Source: Myxococcales bacterium (GTDB lineage Bacteria; Myxococcota; Myxococcia; Myxococcales; Anaeromyxobacteraceae). From it: a stretch of 24,873 nucleotides of DNA. Location: the NCBI GenBank assembly GCA_021848865.1, contig JAJZTO010000002.1, forward strand, positions 1 to 24,873. Reading direction: 5' to 3'. A program made the position numbers and the translations under genes. This document shows positions 7,418 to 13,920 of the stretch, in pieces (position 1 is the stretch's first letter; each line of letters opens with the position of its first letter). The notes beneath the pieces are model-generated. The model was not told the origin of the DNA. It saw nothing but the letters and a program-made list of their open reading frames with translations, and did not search any database.

Positions 7418-7562
7418 TCCGCGCCTACGCCTTCTTCGGTCCAGCGGCCACTTCGACTACTACTGGCGCCTCCATGTCGACGCTGAGCACGCGCCGGACC
7501 ACACCTCCCGCTTCGTTGGAAAGCCCACGCTCCGCGTCATCTCCGGCCGGGCGTCGTCATGA
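7389..7562 (+). pseudogene. Open remnant beginning with a uraA fragment, no start codon
   Basis: On the plus strand the frame used by uraA reads LLGGPPATTYPRLRLLRSSG, then HFDYYWRLHVDAEHAP and on to RVISGRASS before a TGA at 7560-7562 (57 codons). Only the first nine codons and the first two bases of the tenth match uraA. The rest resembles nothing I recognise, although third positions are mostly G or C as in real genes here. It has no start codon and sits in the 277-base gap between two minus-strand genes. It may be the tail of a lost gene joined to a permease fragment, or chance coding-like sequence. The remaining gap, 7563-7650, shows nothing I can name. Confidence 0.35.
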
Positions 7563-7650
7563 CAGAGCCGCAACCGAATCAGACGATGGGCCTCCGTTTC
7601 TCCCCCGCCCAGGGGACCAGGGCGGAGTGAAGGCGACCCCGCTCCCTGCG

Positions 7651-10050
7651 TCAGGGCGCCGTGAACACGTTGGTCACCCGGGTCTGGATGCTCCCTGTGG
7701 CGCCCGCCGACGACGCGCCCGTAAGGCCGCTGAAGTTGTTGATGACCCTGTTGGGCGCGTTCGCCGGTCCTGCGTAGGGGGCCGCCTGCGTCATGTACCC
7801 GCCGACGACCTTCGGATCGACGGTGACGGTGCTGCCGTCCACGCCAAAGGTGAAGGTCCTCGCGACGGGATCCCACTTCAAGAGAAGCGTGTGCTTGCCG
7901 CTACCCACGGTGATGCCCGTGAAGGGGTTCGCGACCGCGAGCAGGGTCGCAGTGCTGCAGTTCGCGTTGGTGCAGCGGCGGATGTTGAAGCCGGGGAGAT
8001 CGGTTGTGGAATTCAGGAAGACCTGCCCGGCGATGTCACCCACGGCGCTGTGGGGTTGGCTGATGTCCGGAGGGGTGGAGCCGACCGTGCCATCGTTGTA
8101 GAAGCGGCCCTGCAGGGCCGAGACGTTGGACTGGGAGAGGCTGTTCGACGAGACCACCGCGCTCACGTCCGCCTGCATGGTATTGACCGCCGCAGCGTCG
8201 GCGAGGGAAAGCGACGCGCTCGATCTGGCGCCGGCGGCGTTAGGGCTGGTGATCTGGGTGGAGAGGAGCAGGCTTCCCCCGGACGGCGTCACCGAGATCC
8301 TGCCGCCGTTGGACCACTTCGCGAGCGACAGCTCCGCCGGGCCGCTGTTCCCGCCGGTGGCGCTGAAATCGTCCCAGAGCCCGGCGGCGGCGCCGTTCAG
8401 GCCCACCGAGACGTTGTCGAACGCAGCGGCGACCCGTCCGCTGCCTCCCCCGCCTGCCGACTGGTCGTGCGTTCGAACGACGAGCCCCGCGAACCAGAAG
8501 CCCGGGCCCGCCAGCGAGACACCGCTCCAGGCCGGCTTCGCCACGAGGTAGGAACCGGGGTCGGCGGATCCGGAAACCCCGGTGCCGAACGTGCCGCCCG
8601 CGATCTTCCAGTTGAACACGCCTGTGCCCTCGTCGTACGAGGCGCTGACCGTGAAGGTCGTGTCATAGGCCGCCGGCGCACCGGACAGGAGCGCCAGCCC
8701 ACCGCTGCCGAGCGGCGCGAATCCGGCAGGGTCGGTGAGCGTCACGCCGGCCTGGGTCAGGGTGGAACCGAACGGGTCGTCGAGGTGGGCGATGAGGCGG
8801 TACGCCTGGAGCCCGCTCCCGGTTTCGATGAGGCCAACCTCGATGACCAGCGCGTCACCGACGTTGCCGGGGTAGGTGAGTCTCGATGCCGGCGGCGAGT
8901 ACACGATGCGGACCGCTGCCCGGATCTGGGAGGAGCCGGTCTGCGCAGCGGCGGCGGCCGGCACCGTCACGTCCGCCGAGATGGTGGTGACCCGACTCGC
9001 GCCGGCGGCCACGTTGGTAGCCCCGAGGTAGATGGCGTTCCGCAGCGAGCGCGGCTCCTGGTCGGCGACGTCCACCGAGAGCGCCGCTGCGCCGCCAGAC
9101 ACGCCCAGCGAGTAGGCGCCGGGCTGCCACCACTTCCTCCCGTCGAGCCGGTCCCTGCACAGGCCGTCATAGAGGGCGAGTCCGGTGGTGTCGGAGGCGG
9201 TGGGCACGGCGCAGGCGACGGGAGAGAGTTGGCTCTCGGCCGGCCCGTTTACCGCGGAGACCGCGAAGTAGCGGGCGGCGTCATTCGCGAGCCCTGGCAC
9301 GTTGGCGGGGGAGCCCGCGACGTCGACCTTCGGATCGGCCGCGGTCACCGCCTGCGTTGCGGCGTAATAGATCTTGTAGCTCGTCGCCGCGGCGCCACCG
9401 GTGAAGCTGACGCTGGCCGCCCCGTTTCTCGGTACGGCGCTCACTCCGGTTGGAGCGCCCGGGATGACGTATGCAACGAACGCGTTCCCCGAAGAATCGG
9501 CGGCCGTAAGCGCCACCGCGAGACTTGGAGGCGAGAAGACGTACCCCGCCTTCGAGGGCGCCACTTCATAGCTTCCGGGGAGGAGGCCGGTGAAGGAGTA
9601 ACCGCCGGTGGCGTCGGTAGTGGTGCTCAGGGTCGCGGCCCCGGTGAGGTTCACGGCGACGCCCGCCTGGACGTCGCCGGAGACCGCCCCGGAGATGACG
9701 AGCGCACGCGCGGCGGCAAAGTTCGCACCGCCGACGTCTGCCCCGCTCACCGTCACCGGGATGCTGGTGGGCAAAAAGGTGTACCCGGCAAGCGACGGCG
9801 TGATCGTGTAGCTCCCGTTGCCGAGGCTCGTGAACGAGTAACTGCTGGAGGCATCGGTCGTGGTCGTGCCTGTCGCCGAACCTGACAGCGACAGTGTCAC
9901 GCGCGCGCCAGCGGTGCCACCGACGGCACCGGAGATGGAGTATGTCTTGGGTGCCGGCCGAGGCTCTCCATCACCGCTCCCCTTGCACGCGGCGATGACG
10001 AGACCACCCACAAGCACCGTCACTGCGCATCCGCGCGACCTGGTCCGCAT
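7651..10050 (-). CDS. Large modular surface lipoprotein (Ig-like repeats, Fn3, tandem lectin-like modules)
   Basis: A protein of 799 residues. The ATG at 10050 has AGGGGG five bases upstream; the longer reading from 10401 would overlap the regulator gene. The N-terminus MRTRSRG, a hydrophobic stretch and VIAAC form a lipoprotein signal with Cys24 as the lipidated residue. Two similar beta-sandwich repeats follow: SISGAVGGTAGARVTLSLSG...YTFLPTSIPV and VISGAVSGDVQAGVAVNLTG...YVFSPPSLAV. Both are like the carboxypeptidase-regulatory/SdrD-type fold. A fibronectin III-like module starts near GAPTGVSAVPRNGAASVSF. The C-terminal 500 or so residues look like two related concanavalin-type modules (LYDGLCRDRLDGRKWW and LWDDFSATGG...LAKWSNGG). 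Probable role: surface binding or adhesion. It has visibly lower G+C than the flanking housekeeping genes. Confidence 0.75.
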   Translation of the reverse strand: MRTRSRGCAVTVLVGGLVIAACKGSGDGEPRPAPKTYSISGAVGGTAGARVTLSLSGSATGTTTTDASSSYSFTSLGNGSYTITPSLAGYTFLPTSIPVTVSGADVGGANFAAARALVISGAVSGDVQAGVAVNLTGAATLSTTTDATGGYSFTGLLPGSYEVAPSKAGYVFSPPSLAVALTAADSSGNAFVAYVIPGAPTGVSAVPRNGAASVSFTGGAAATSYKIYYAATQAVTAADPKVDVAGSPANVPGLANDAARYFAVSAVNGPAESQLSPVACAVPTASDTTGLALYDGLCRDRLDGRKWWQPGAYSLGVSGGAAALSVDVADQEPRSLRNAIYLGATNVAAGASRVTTISADVTVPAAAAAQTGSSQIRAAVRIVYSPPASRLTYPGNVGDALVIEVGLIETGSGLQAYRLIAHLDDPFGSTLTQAGVTLTDPAGFAPLGSGGLALLSGAPAAYDTTFTVSASYDEGTGVFNWKIAGGTFGTGVSGSADPGSYLVAKPAWSGVSLAGPGFWFAGLVVRTHDQSAGGGGSGRVAAAFDNVSVGLNGAAAGLWDDFSATGGNSGPAELSLAKWSNGGRISVTPSGGSLLLSTQITSPNAAGARSSASLSLADAAAVNTMQADVSAVVSSNSLSQSNVSALQGRFYNDGTVGSTPPDISQPHSAVGDIAGQVFLNSTTDLPGFNIRRCTNANCSTATLLAVANPFTGITVGSGKHTLLLKWDPVARTFTFGVDGSTVTVDPKVVGGYMTQAAPYAGPANAPNRVINNFSGLTGASSAGATGSIQTRVTNVFTAP

Positions 10051-10177
10051 ATGGCCCCCTGCACATGACCGGCAAGTCCTGCGAGGAGCTTGCCCAAGCG
10101 TCTGCCCACCTCCTACCAGGACGCGGATCCGCACGTCCCTGGGGTGAACCCCAGCCTCTTTGTGGTGGCCCCCGGGA

Positions 10178-11203
10178 TCACCCAGCGTCGGTCCAGAACC
10201 GCGCGACCAGCTGGGCACGGCATTCGACTCCGTAGCGCCGCAGCAGGCTGGTGACGTGCTGTTCGACGGCGCTCTCACTACATGCGAGGGCGGCGGCAAT
10301 CTTTTTGTTGCACTCGCCGCGAGCGACCCCCTCGAGCACGGCCACCTGACGGCGGGTGAGGCCGTACCGGGCTCCGGCAGCGACGGCCGGGGTCGACGCA
10401 TCGCGCGGCGGCCGGCGGCGAAGCGCCAGGTAGTGCCCCGGGCCGCCCCCGCGCTCCAGCGGCGTGACGAGCCACCGCCCGTCCCCGCGCCCCTCCAGCT
10501 CCTCCCGCAGGCCCGCGGTGAACCCGGCCCGGTCCCGCTCGATCAGGGCCGCCGCCGGGGCGTTGCAGTGCAGGATCCGCAGCGGGCGGCGGACCACCAC
10601 CGCCGCCGTGCCGAGCTGGTCGAGCGCGACCCCCAGCGCCGCGAAGACCCAAGGGACCCGCTCCAGGCGGTGCTCGAGCGCGAGCCGGTCGCGCAGCGGA
10701 CGGACCAGCGCCTGCAAGGCGTCGCGCTCCTCCCTCCTGAAGGGACGTTCCCGGAGCGCGCCGACCAAGGCGAGCAACTCCGACCCGTCACAGACGAGGA
10801 CGCGGAGCTGGTCCCGGGTCGAGAACCCGTGCGCCTCGACGAGCCGCAGCATCGGGCTGGTGTCCACGCCGGTGGCGCGCCGGAGCTCTCCCAGCGTGAC
10901 CGCGACGTTTCGCTGGGCGGGCGGGGGAGCCCGGGGGTCGTAGTGGGCGAATCCCGTCGGCTCCCGTTCGACGAGCGACGCGAGCCCGTCCCTGAAGCGG
11001 GAGATTCCGGTCAACGGCGACTTCAGGAAGGACAGCCGGAGCTTCTCCCCCGCGGTGTCGAGGCCGTAGGCGAAGATCTGTTCCGTCTTCAGCACCGGCG
11101 CCAGTTCGCGCGTCACCGTGTCGAGGACGTCATCCCCGGCGGGGACCGCCGAGCGGATCCACGCGGCCAGATCACGGATGCGCCGCCGTGCGGCAGGATC
11201 CAT
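10178..11203 (-). CDS. LuxR-family transcriptional regulator with non-receiver sensor region
   Basis: A protein of 341 residues. The C-terminus (about 279-338) is a LuxR-type helix-turn-helix: YGLTRRQVAVLEGVARGE, then NKKIAAALACSESAVEQHV, then SLLRRYGV. It has the usual Glu in the first helix and the N-K-x-I-A turn. The first 270 residues lack a receiver-domain acidic pocket or a Walker motif. The part around LGTAAVVVRRPLRILHCNAPAAALIERD looks PAS-like, so small-molecule or redox sensing is possible. The ATG at 11203 is preceded directly by 11 G (minus-strand sense), which also serves as the ribosome binding site. It follows the hydrolase gene by 39 bases on the same strand. Downstream, 127 bases away, is the large lipoprotein gene, a plausible target. 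Confidence 0.85.
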   Translation of the reverse strand: MDPAARRRIRDLAAWIRSAVPAGDDVLDTVTRELAPVLKTEQIFAYGLDTAGEKLRLSFLKSPLTGISRFRDGLASLVEREPTGFAHYDPRAPPPAQRNVAVTLGELRRATGVDTSPMLRLVEAHGFSTRDQLRVLVCDGSELLALVGALRERPFRREERDALQALVRPLRDRLALEHRLERVPWVFAALGVALDQLGTAAVVVRRPLRILHCNAPAAALIERDRAGFTAGLREELEGRGDGRWLVTPLERGGGPGHYLALRRRPPRDASTPAVAAGARYGLTRRQVAVLEGVARGECNKKIAAALACSESAVEQHVTSLLRRYGVECRAQLVARFWTDAG

Positions 11204-11214
11204 CCCCCCCCCCC
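11204..11214 (-). repeat. G11 homopolymer tract at the regulator's ribosome binding site
   Basis: Eleven C on the plus strand (G on the coding strand) abut the start codon of the LuxR-type gene, preceded by GA. The tract supplies the purine-rich ribosome binding site, so a change in its length would change spacing or strength. Confidence 0.8.
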
Positions 11215-11242
11215 TCGCCGGCCGGCCGGGCCGCCTCCGGCA

Positions 11243-12013
11243 TCAGGACAGGAACCGCTCCAGCGCAGCCGAGGTCGCCTCCGCGTCCTGGACCAGCGGG
11301 AGATGCCCGACCCCGGAGACGACCTGCAGCACCGCCCCGGGCATCGCCCGCGCCATCGCCTCGCCCCACGCCGGTGGCGTGTTGCGGTCGGCGTCGCCGA
11401 CGCGAACCAGCGCCGGGACGCGGACTTCCCGCAGGCGGGGCCTGAGGTCGGCCAGGCGACCGATGGCGTCGCACTCGGCGGCCAGGGTGGCCCGCGGCGC
11501 TTCCGCGGCGCGCGCCCTCAGGGTGGCCGTCTCGGCGGGATGGGCCTCGGCCCAGGTGGCGGGCAGGGCAAGGCCCAGGAACGGTTCGACCAGGTCCACG
11601 CCTCCGGCGAGGGCTCGCGCGTACCCCGCGAAGGCCTCCTTCACCTCGGGATCGGCCCCGGCGATGGGGCCGAGCAGGGCCAGCCGGCTCACGCGGAACT
11701 CGCCGGCCAGGGCCATGCCCAGAGCGTGGTAGGCGCCGATGGAGCAGCCGACGACGGCGGACTCGCGAACGCCTCGAATGGCGAGGCCGCGCTCGACCGC
11801 CTCCCGGACGCCCTCCAAGGAATAGGGACGAGGCAAGGGGCTGCGCCCGTTCCCCGGGAGATCGGGAACCAGAACGCGCCACCGATCGGCCAATCGTTCC
11901 GAAAGGGCGTCGAAGGACCGCCCATCCAGGAACTGACCGTGCAGACAGAGGACGACTGGGCTGCCTGGCGAGCCCGCTTCGCGCCAGTGGAGCGGATCGG
12001 CTCCTGGGGCCAT
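11243..12013 (-). CDS. Alpha/beta-hydrolase fold protein
   Basis: A protein of 256 residues. The ATG at 12013 has GGGGAG about 8 bases upstream. It has the full catalytic layout of the alpha/beta-hydrolase fold. The oxyanion region is CLHGQF (about 23-28), with PDLPGNGRSPLP just after it. The nucleophile elbow is GCSIGA, with Ser91. The acid lies in VGDADRNTP and the histidine in SGVGHLPLVQ near the C-terminus. The cap region is small. Relatives include esterases, lactonases and C-C bond hydrolases, and nothing in the sequence chooses between them. It is the first gene of a likely two-gene operon with the LuxR-type regulator 39 bases downstream. A link to a signal that the regulator senses is possible but is inference only. 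Confidence 0.85.
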   Translation of the reverse strand: MAPGADPLHWREAGSPGSPVVLCLHGQFLDGRSFDALSERLADRWRVLVPDLPGNGRSPLPRPYSLEGVREAVERGLAIRGVRESAVVGCSIGAYHALGMALAGEFRVSRLALLGPIAGADPEVKEAFAGYARALAGGVDLVEPFLGLALPATWAEAHPAETATLRARAAEAPRATLAAECDAIGRLADLRPRLREVRVPALVRVGDADRNTPPAWGEAMARAMPGAVLQVVSGVGHLPLVQDAEATSAALERFLS

Positions 12014-12039
12014 GCACGACTCCCCAACCCTCGGCCTGA

Positions 12040-12066
12040 AGGCTGCCGAGATTCGACTCGCAGCCT
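12040..12066 (-). promoter_or_regulatory. Hairpin in the leader region of the hydrolase-regulator operon
   Basis: AGGCTG (12040-12045) and CGAG (12047-12050) pair with CTCG (12057-12060) and CAGCCT (12061-12066). This gives a 10-bp stem with one bulged base and a 6-base loop (ATTCGA). It ends 27 bases before the hydrolase ATG. It could be an operator dyad for the operon's own regulator or an RNA structure. No protein binding can be shown from sequence. Confidence 0.35.
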
Positions 12067-12115
12067 AGTAGGTCGGCGAAGGCCCGCCCACCGCCATTGG
12101 AAGGAGTCCATTACA

Positions 12116-12133
12116 GCTTGATCTGGATCAAGC
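12116..12133 (-). terminator. Hairpin downstream of the uracil phosphoribosyltransferase gene
   Basis: GCTTGATC (12116-12123) and GATCAAGC (12126-12133) are perfect inverted arms. In RNA this would form a 7-bp stem with a 4-base loop. It lies 13 bases after the stop codon and before the next gene on the same strand. Its arms are unusually A+T-rich for this window. No T-run follows, so the terminator role is only likely. Confidence 0.45.
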
Positions 12134-12145
12134 GCTCGGCCCCGC

Positions 12146-12961
12146 CTACACGTAGGCGTTGTTCATGATCTCGCCGAAGCCGCCGCCGCCCGGGACGATG
12201 TACTGGTGGTCGTCGAGCCCCCGCTCCTCGTCCCAGCGCGTCCCGGGGACGGTGTCGAGCACCTCCGCCGAGGAGAGGCCGCGGTCCAGCCGGAGGGCAT
12301 AGACCAGGACGTCCGGGTGGGCGGTGGTCATGGTCTTCAGGTACTCGGGGGTGACGATGAGGTGGAGGTTGACGATGCGGCGGGGCGTGCCGGGGATCTT
12401 CTTCTTGTAGGTGTCGATGGCCGTCGCCAGCGAGCTCCCGGTCGCGCCCATCGGGTCGGGGAAGAGCAGGAAGGCGCCGTCGACGTCGCCGCCGATCTTC
12501 ATGCCCCCGATGCCGGCGCCGACCACCTCCTCGTTCGAGCCCAGCATCCGGCTCATGATGATGTGGTCCTGGCGCACCAGGGCCGGGTCCAGGGTCTCGT
12601 TGAGCAGGTCGTAGGCCACCTGCGACGGCACGGCGCCGGCGCGGGCGATGTTCACGGTGACGGCGCGCACGTCCCGGGCGATCACCTCCCCCTCGAAGAT
12701 GGCCTGGGGCGAGCTGGCGATCATCCGCGTCGGGACGCTGACCCGGCGGCGCGGGAACTCGGCGGCGACCACGGTGCGCACCAGGTCCTCGTAGAGCAGC
12801 CGCACCAGCCGGTTCACGGCCGGCTGGGTGGTCTCGCGGGAGCAGAGGGTGGCGAGGTGGCCCAGCAGGAACGGGTTCGCCAGGACGTGGACGTTGGGCC
12901 CGTACAGGTGCTGGATCTCGCTGCGGCGGTAGGGAATGTGGTCGTAGGCACGGTCGCGCAT
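12146..12961 (-). CDS. upp: Uracil phosphoribosyltransferase (long form)
   Basis: A protein of 271 residues, longer than the usual 205-210 of bacterial Upp. It converts uracil and PRPP to UMP in the cytoplasm (pyrimidine salvage). The PRPP-binding loop is LFPDPMGATGSS (about 166-177), against VDPMLATGGS in typical enzymes. Also present are NIARAGAVPS (about 104-113), AHPDVLVYALRLDRGL and the uracil-contact segment YIVPGGGGFGE near the C-terminus. The additions compared with E. coli Upp are an N-terminal extension, a Gly-rich segment (GAGIGGMKIGGDV) and an insert before the uracil segment (SSAEVLDTVPGTRWDEERG). The ATG at 12961 follows RNA-like TGCTGCCGCGCC with no ribosome binding site, so the start is the only plausible one rather than a well supported one. 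Functionally it fits the uracil permease at 4053. Confidence 0.87.
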   Translation of the reverse strand: MRDRAYDHIPYRRSEIQHLYGPNVHVLANPFLLGHLATLCSRETTQPAVNRLVRLLYEDLVRTVVAAEFPRRRVSVPTRMIASSPQAIFEGEVIARDVRAVTVNIARAGAVPSQVAYDLLNETLDPALVRQDHIIMSRMLGSNEEVVGAGIGGMKIGGDVDGAFLLFPDPMGATGSSLATAIDTYKKKIPGTPRRIVNLHLIVTPEYLKTMTTAHPDVLVYALRLDRGLSSAEVLDTVPGTRWDEERGLDDHQYIVPGGGGFGEIMNNAYV

Positions 12962-13073
12962 GGCGCGGCAGCATACACCGGGCCGCGGGGCCTGCGCCCC
13001 GCACCCACACCGGCGCAGCGGCGCCCACCCCTGATTTCCGGACAGTGAATTCCCCGCTTGCCGCGGGCGGCCG

Positions 13074-13086
13074 GGAATGGCATTCC
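13074..13086. promoter_or_regulatory. Short palindrome across the outer-membrane protein's first start codon
   Basis: GGAATG-G-CATTCC is a perfect 6-bp dyad covering the ATG at 13077. It could be an operator, or a hairpin that blocks one of two starts (13077 and 13095). Short dyads can occur by chance. Confidence 0.25.
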
Positions 13087-13850
13087 ACTGGACCATGATC
13101 CCACGACCCCCGGCATCGCTGCCCGCCCTGCTCGCCCTCTCCCTCTCCCTCGCCCCGCTGGCCGCGGGAGCCCAGGGCAAGTCCCACAAGGCTTCGGCCG
13201 CCTCGAGCAAGACCGCGTCCAAGACCGCGTCCAAGACCGCGTCCAAGGCCGCGTCCAAGGCCGCGCCCGCGAAGAGCGCGCCGACCGCGGCTCCCGCCGC
13301 GGTCGCGTCCTCGACCGACGCCTCGCTCGTCGGCCGGCTGGAGATCGAGGGCGGACTGGGCTTCGCCGTTCCCTTCGAGTCCGGCGTGAACACCGGCTTC
13401 AAGCTGGCGGGCGGCGCCTTCTACGGCGTCCAGACGCTGATGCCCGGCATGATCCTGCAGGTGGGCGGCACGCTGGGCTGGACCCGCAACGGCTACGCCA
13501 GCCCGCTGGACGGCTCCCTCAACACCGTCGACCTGCTCCCCACCGCGCGCATCCGGATGGCGATGAATCCGCGGATCTTCCTGTACGGCGACGGCGGCCT
13601 CGGGCTGGGGATCGTCCACGCCAGCGTCACCGTCCCGGGCCTCCCGGCGGTGCCGCCCTACTTCGCCGGGACGCCCTCGACGACCGCCACCAGCACCGAC
13701 GCCGCGCTGCTCCTCAAGGTCGGCGGCGGCGTCGGCCTCGACCTGCAGCCGAACCTGTCGCTGGTGCTGGAGCCGGCCTTCCACGTCTACGTGAAGAGCG
13801 GCTCGCTCACCCAGTTCACGGTGCTGGCCGGGGTGCTCTACCGGCCGTAG
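13077..13850 (+). CDS. Outer-membrane beta-barrel protein with Lys/Ala/Ser repeat linker
   Basis: A protein of 257 residues from the ATG at 13077. The in-frame ATG at 13095 (MIPRPPASLPALLALS) gives an equally good signal peptide, and neither has a strong ribosome binding site. The signal cleaves near AAGAQG. Then comes a basic repeat linker (KTAS, KTAS, KTAS, KAAS, KAAP) encoded by a 12-bp tandem repeat. The rest is glycine-rich with alternating strands: VGRLEIEGGLGFAVPFE, MILQVGGTLGWTRNGY, RIFLYGDGGLGLGIVH, LLLKVGGGVGLDLQPN and the last strand FTVLAGVLYRP. This is a small outer-membrane barrel pattern of unknown function. The cationic linker could bind lipopolysaccharide or cell wall; that is inference. 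The gene is divergent from upp. Confidence 0.7.
   Translation: MAFHWTMIPRPPASLPALLALSLSLAPLAAGAQGKSHKASAASSKTASKTASKTASKAASKAAPAKSAPTAAPAAVASSTDASLVGRLEIEGGLGFAVPFESGVNTGFKLAGGAFYGVQTLMPGMILQVGGTLGWTRNGYASPLDGSLNTVDLLPTARIRMAMNPRIFLYGDGGLGLGIVHASVTVPGLPAVPPYFAGTPSTTATSTDAALLLKVGGGVGLDLQPNLSLVLEPAFHVYVKSGSLTQFTVLAGVLYRP
13209..13268 (+). repeat. 12-bp tandem repeat, five copies, coding
   Basis: Three perfect copies of AAGACCGCGTCC (13209-13244) are followed by two variants, AAGGCCGCGTCC and AAGGCCGCGCCC. Being a multiple of three, gain or loss of copies would change linker length without breaking the frame. Confidence 0.9.
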
Positions 13851-13867
13851 CCGGCGGGCCGGCCGGG

Positions 13868-13896
13868 GCCGCCCCGCGCGCGGAGCGCGGGGCGGC
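13868..13896. terminator. Strong bidirectional hairpin between convergent genes
   Basis: GCCGCCCCGCGC (13868-13879) and GCGCGGGGCGGC (13885-13896) form a perfect 12-bp all-G/C stem with a 5-base loop. It fills the 70-bp gap between the outer-membrane protein gene and the fumarase gene, which converge. There is no T-run on either strand. Confidence 0.6.
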
Positions 13897-13920
13897 GGCC
13901 GGCGAGGCGGCTCGTCGCCG

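Noticed and set aside
7383..7650. Possible insertion sequence remnant at the 29-bp repeat
   Set aside because: No terminal inverted repeats, no transposase segment and no matching ends were seen. The repeat is part of the uraA coding sequence, so recombination or copying explains it better.
7306..9885. An 859-codon plus-strand open frame
   Set aside because: It lies over the minus-strand lipoproteins, which have signal peptides, lipoboxes, recognisable folds and ribosome binding sites. The plus frame is Arg/Gly/Ala-rich with no domain and is a shadow of high G+C.
10160..12121. A 653-codon plus-strand open frame
   Set aside because: It covers the LuxR-type regulator and the hydrolase, both with intact motifs on the minus strand. 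The plus frame is low in complexity.
13209..13268. Tandem repeats considered as a CRISPR array
   Set aside because: The units are 12 bp, directly adjacent without spacers, and encode in-frame KTAS steps of a protein.
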